Origin: Datnioides undecimradiatus
Lineage: Eukaryota > Chordata > Actinopteri > Lobotiformes > Datnioididae
DNA length: 64,000 nt
Assembly: GCA_008933995.1 (NCBI GenBank)
Contig: WARS01000046.1
Coordinates: 2,647,096 to 2,711,095, forward strand
Direction: 5' to 3'
Shown here: in pieces, positions 61,521-64,000 of the stretch
Layout: every line of letters starts with the position of its first letter
Position numbering within the stretch: position 1 is the first letter of the stretch
Position numbers and translations under genes: made by a program
Notes under the pieces: model-generated
The model's database searches: none
The model's input: only the letters and a program-made list of their open reading frames with translations
Told to the model about the DNA's origin: nothing

Positions 61521-63693
61521 AAAGATCTTCATGTTAGCCTTCAGGTAGACTGGATTCATAGACATGGCCAAAGGGCAATTGTGTGTGTGTGTGTGTGTGT
61601 GTCTTTTGTGTGTGTGTAGCTATGGGCAGTGGCTGAAGTGGTTTCCATTAGTCCAGTTAAGACGACATCTGTCATGAAGCTGCCACACACACACACACAC
61701 ACACAAGTAGCCATAAGCAGTTGCTGTGCAGTAAACCATAGCGAGTCTCATTCCTGATCTCTGTGTGTAGTCTCATGGTAAAAATCCCAGAGGTCACTCT
61801 GCTGCAGTCACTTTCAGCCGTACAGCTCGAGCATGTACATCCAGATATAAGGACACTATTTTTACTGTTCTTACACTCCTCTCCAATAACCCTCCCCGCT
61901 GCTCTTTAAGCTGATTTCAGTAGAAAGCAGCAGAAAGCTTTCGAGATATATAAACCCTCCTCTGTGTGTGTGTGTGTGTGTGTGTGAGACAGACAGATGA
62001 CCAGTCCATTAAGATTATCATCTCCATCCCGCACCACGTATCTTCACATCAGCACGATGCTGGTGCTCTGTCTGTCTGTATAAGCAGAGATTTAAATCTT
62101 CTAGCAGATATTCCAGAGCTATCTTTTCCCTCTAAATGACGTTACACAGTTTTTTTTTTTTTAATATATCTGTCTGTCCGCCATCCTAATCTGTCGTTTG
62201 GTCTGTCTGTCTGCTCGCCAGCCATCCGGCGTGTGTCCCTCCTGCCTGTAAATGACTGGATGACTGCAGACACATGGTCAGCCTGACAGCAGTGGCGCAC
62301 ACGTATACGCACCTACAGTCAATCACTCTAACAGACAGGCTGTGCGTGGGTGTGTGTGAGACAGACATTTAAATGGTGAACATCTGTCTGTCAGTTTTCC
62401 AGTTGGTCCTGCTCAGCCTCGGCTCCCCAAACACCGCCTGCGTCATGTAGTGATAGCCCTGCATGCGTCTCATTCAACATGGATGCATTAGGCTATTACA
62501 TGGAAATCTGAAATGCCTAAATACATTTTGTGATTATCAACCTGCTAAGTAGCTGGTTAACATGTGTGGATCATCACTCTGCGATCACAATTCAGAATTC
62601 TTTAAAATAATTTTTATGTCATCTGAACTTGAACATGTCTGGATTTTCGACTGCACAAAAAAAGTCTGAAGAGATAAACTTTGATCGCTGCATGTTTTCT
62701 GATATGCGATAGAGGGAAAAGTAAGTTTGTAATAAATGAAATAAGTCAACAATCATCAAAATATCAAGTCTGTCTTAAAGAAAATACTCATATGTACGTT
62801 GAACATGTCAAAGGGTTTCTGGTATTGTTTTTCCTTTCCTCGCTAGCTGTGCACAGATCCCCTCCTACCAGCGCGGTTTTAATTGAAAAGACGGCTGCAA
62901 AGTCTTCTCATCCTTGACAGGAATTTAATTGAATTTAATCCATAAAGAAAGCCAGAACACAACAGTATTACCGCCCGGCAGTGTTCAATTTGCCATCAAA
63001 ACTGAAATCCATACTACTAGGACCGAGAAGTGGCCACAAATGATGTGTAAACATCGGAGAACGACGCTGAATCACATCAGGGCTAAAATATGCAACGCCG
63101 CCAACAGCTTCGACTGGCGGAGGGGCCGCCGCTGCCTGCAACTTCATACCCCCAAACATTCAGCTCCTCAGATTTATTTACATGCATTCATGGCACTAAA
63201 CAATAGTTTTCCGAAGGTTTCCATAGATTGCAGGCCTGGGACACCCACTGAGATCGTATTTCTTAAAGGCACTTATAAGGTAGCAGCACAGAATAAGTCC
63301 TTGTGGGAAACTCTGACCGTGAGCTCTGCCGCATTGTTTGGAGCGCTGCAAAGTTTTCTTTTTTGAAAGGTGCGAACAGTGTCTCCTTTCCACCGGAGCC
63401 GGTAAGAAGGCAGCGCAGTGAAATCCCCAGTGGAAGGGGGGGGGGGCACGGCGGCACGGCTGCACGACAACATGTGAACCAAGCGACGCACCAAAATAGG
63501 ACATGTTAGGTTTTAGATCGGGAGGTAGCCGTTACATTCTTGTTGTGGAGGTATGTGGGGTGTTTTTAATGTTGATACTCACTCATGCAACACACACGGA
63601 CACACACACACACTCCCCATCCATGTTGATACTATGCAGACTCCGCCGTGTCTGGTGGAGCCGAGCGAAATCAGTTAGTTTAGTCAAACAAAC

Positions 63694-63737
63694 TCCTCTC
63701 CTCTCCTCTCATCTCCTCTCCTCTCCTCTCCTCTCCT
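63694..63737. repeat. (CTCTC)n pyrimidine tract
   Basis: Units of CTCTC with one A interruption. It opens a 300-base, strongly pyrimidine-biased region that reaches the window end, with poly-C runs at about 63942 and 63985. Confidence 0.9.
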
Positions 63738-64000
63738 CCCTCTTTTTCCCTCCTCCAAACTTCTCCTCAACGGTTGTTTTACCTCTTTCCCTTCTTCCAG
63801 TCCTCCTCTACCCCCCTTTTCCCTGGAATTTATGGCCCACTAACCTAAACAAAGCAACACTACGTTTATCAAACCCTCCCCCCTTCTCATGTACTCCTCA
63901 ATCCCCCTCTCTCTCCCCTCTTGTCCCACTCCTACTCGCACCCCCCCCCCCCGCCCCACTGCCCCCTCTTTTCCCCCCCCTCATCCCCCCCCCCCTGTGT

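Larger units (their letters stand above)
53128..64000 (+). other. Long first intron of the signal-peptide gene (to window edge)
   Basis: No acceptor followed by a convincing phase-1 coding exon was found. The first 1.7 kb stays relatively CpG-rich (53130-54830), and the rest is AT-rich with microsatellites, a C-rich block at 55100-55150 and a C/T-rich end (63690-64000). Intron status is inferred from the donor at 53127. Confidence 0.5.

Overview
This is vertebrate nuclear DNA, almost certainly from a teleost (probably percomorph) fish. Reasons: GT-AG introns, extreme density of (CA)n/(GT)n and (CT)n microsatellites, several interspersed repeat families that I recognise as common in fish genomes, and a Tc1/mariner-like transposase relic. 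Nothing bacterial or plasmid-like is present, and nearly all open frames longer than 60 codons are chance or microsatellite-derived.

Layout. (1) 1-4.9 kb: intergenic or promoter DNA with a CpG-rich block near 2.33-2.70 kb, a possible tiny minus-strand first coding exon at 2426-2454, and a possible upstream plus-strand exon ending at 4179. (2) 5.1-15.6 kb: the one complete gene I can reconstruct, a seven-coding-exon plus-strand gene for a vesicular inhibitory amino acid transporter-like protein (SLC32/VGAT family). The seven exons join in frame with consistent phases to give 617 codons plus stop. The transporter core follows VGAT closely, but the hydrophilic N-terminus (about 210 residues before the conserved start) is unusual and the gene has far more introns than canonical slc32a1. 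(3) 15.6-52.6 kb: about 37 kb with no gene I can support. It holds microsatellites, old interspersed repeats, a perfect 50-bp palindrome, a TTAA-flanked MITE-like element, a 454-bp solo LTR with a 5-bp target duplication and a degraded minus-strand Tc1/mariner-like transposase. (4) 52.7-53.13 kb: a promoter/first-exon region with a perfect CRE octamer, a pyrimidine tract and a strong first coding exon (27 codons, signal peptide, donor site) of a secreted or type I membrane protein whose other exons lie beyond the window. (5) 53.1-64 kb: the beginning of that gene's very long first intron, with no further exon I can support.

The two well-supported genes lie on the same strand about 37 kb apart and show no sign of sharing transcription. 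The first probably loads an inhibitory amino acid or a related small substrate into vesicles, by family inference. The second is unidentified apart from being targeted to the secretory pathway.
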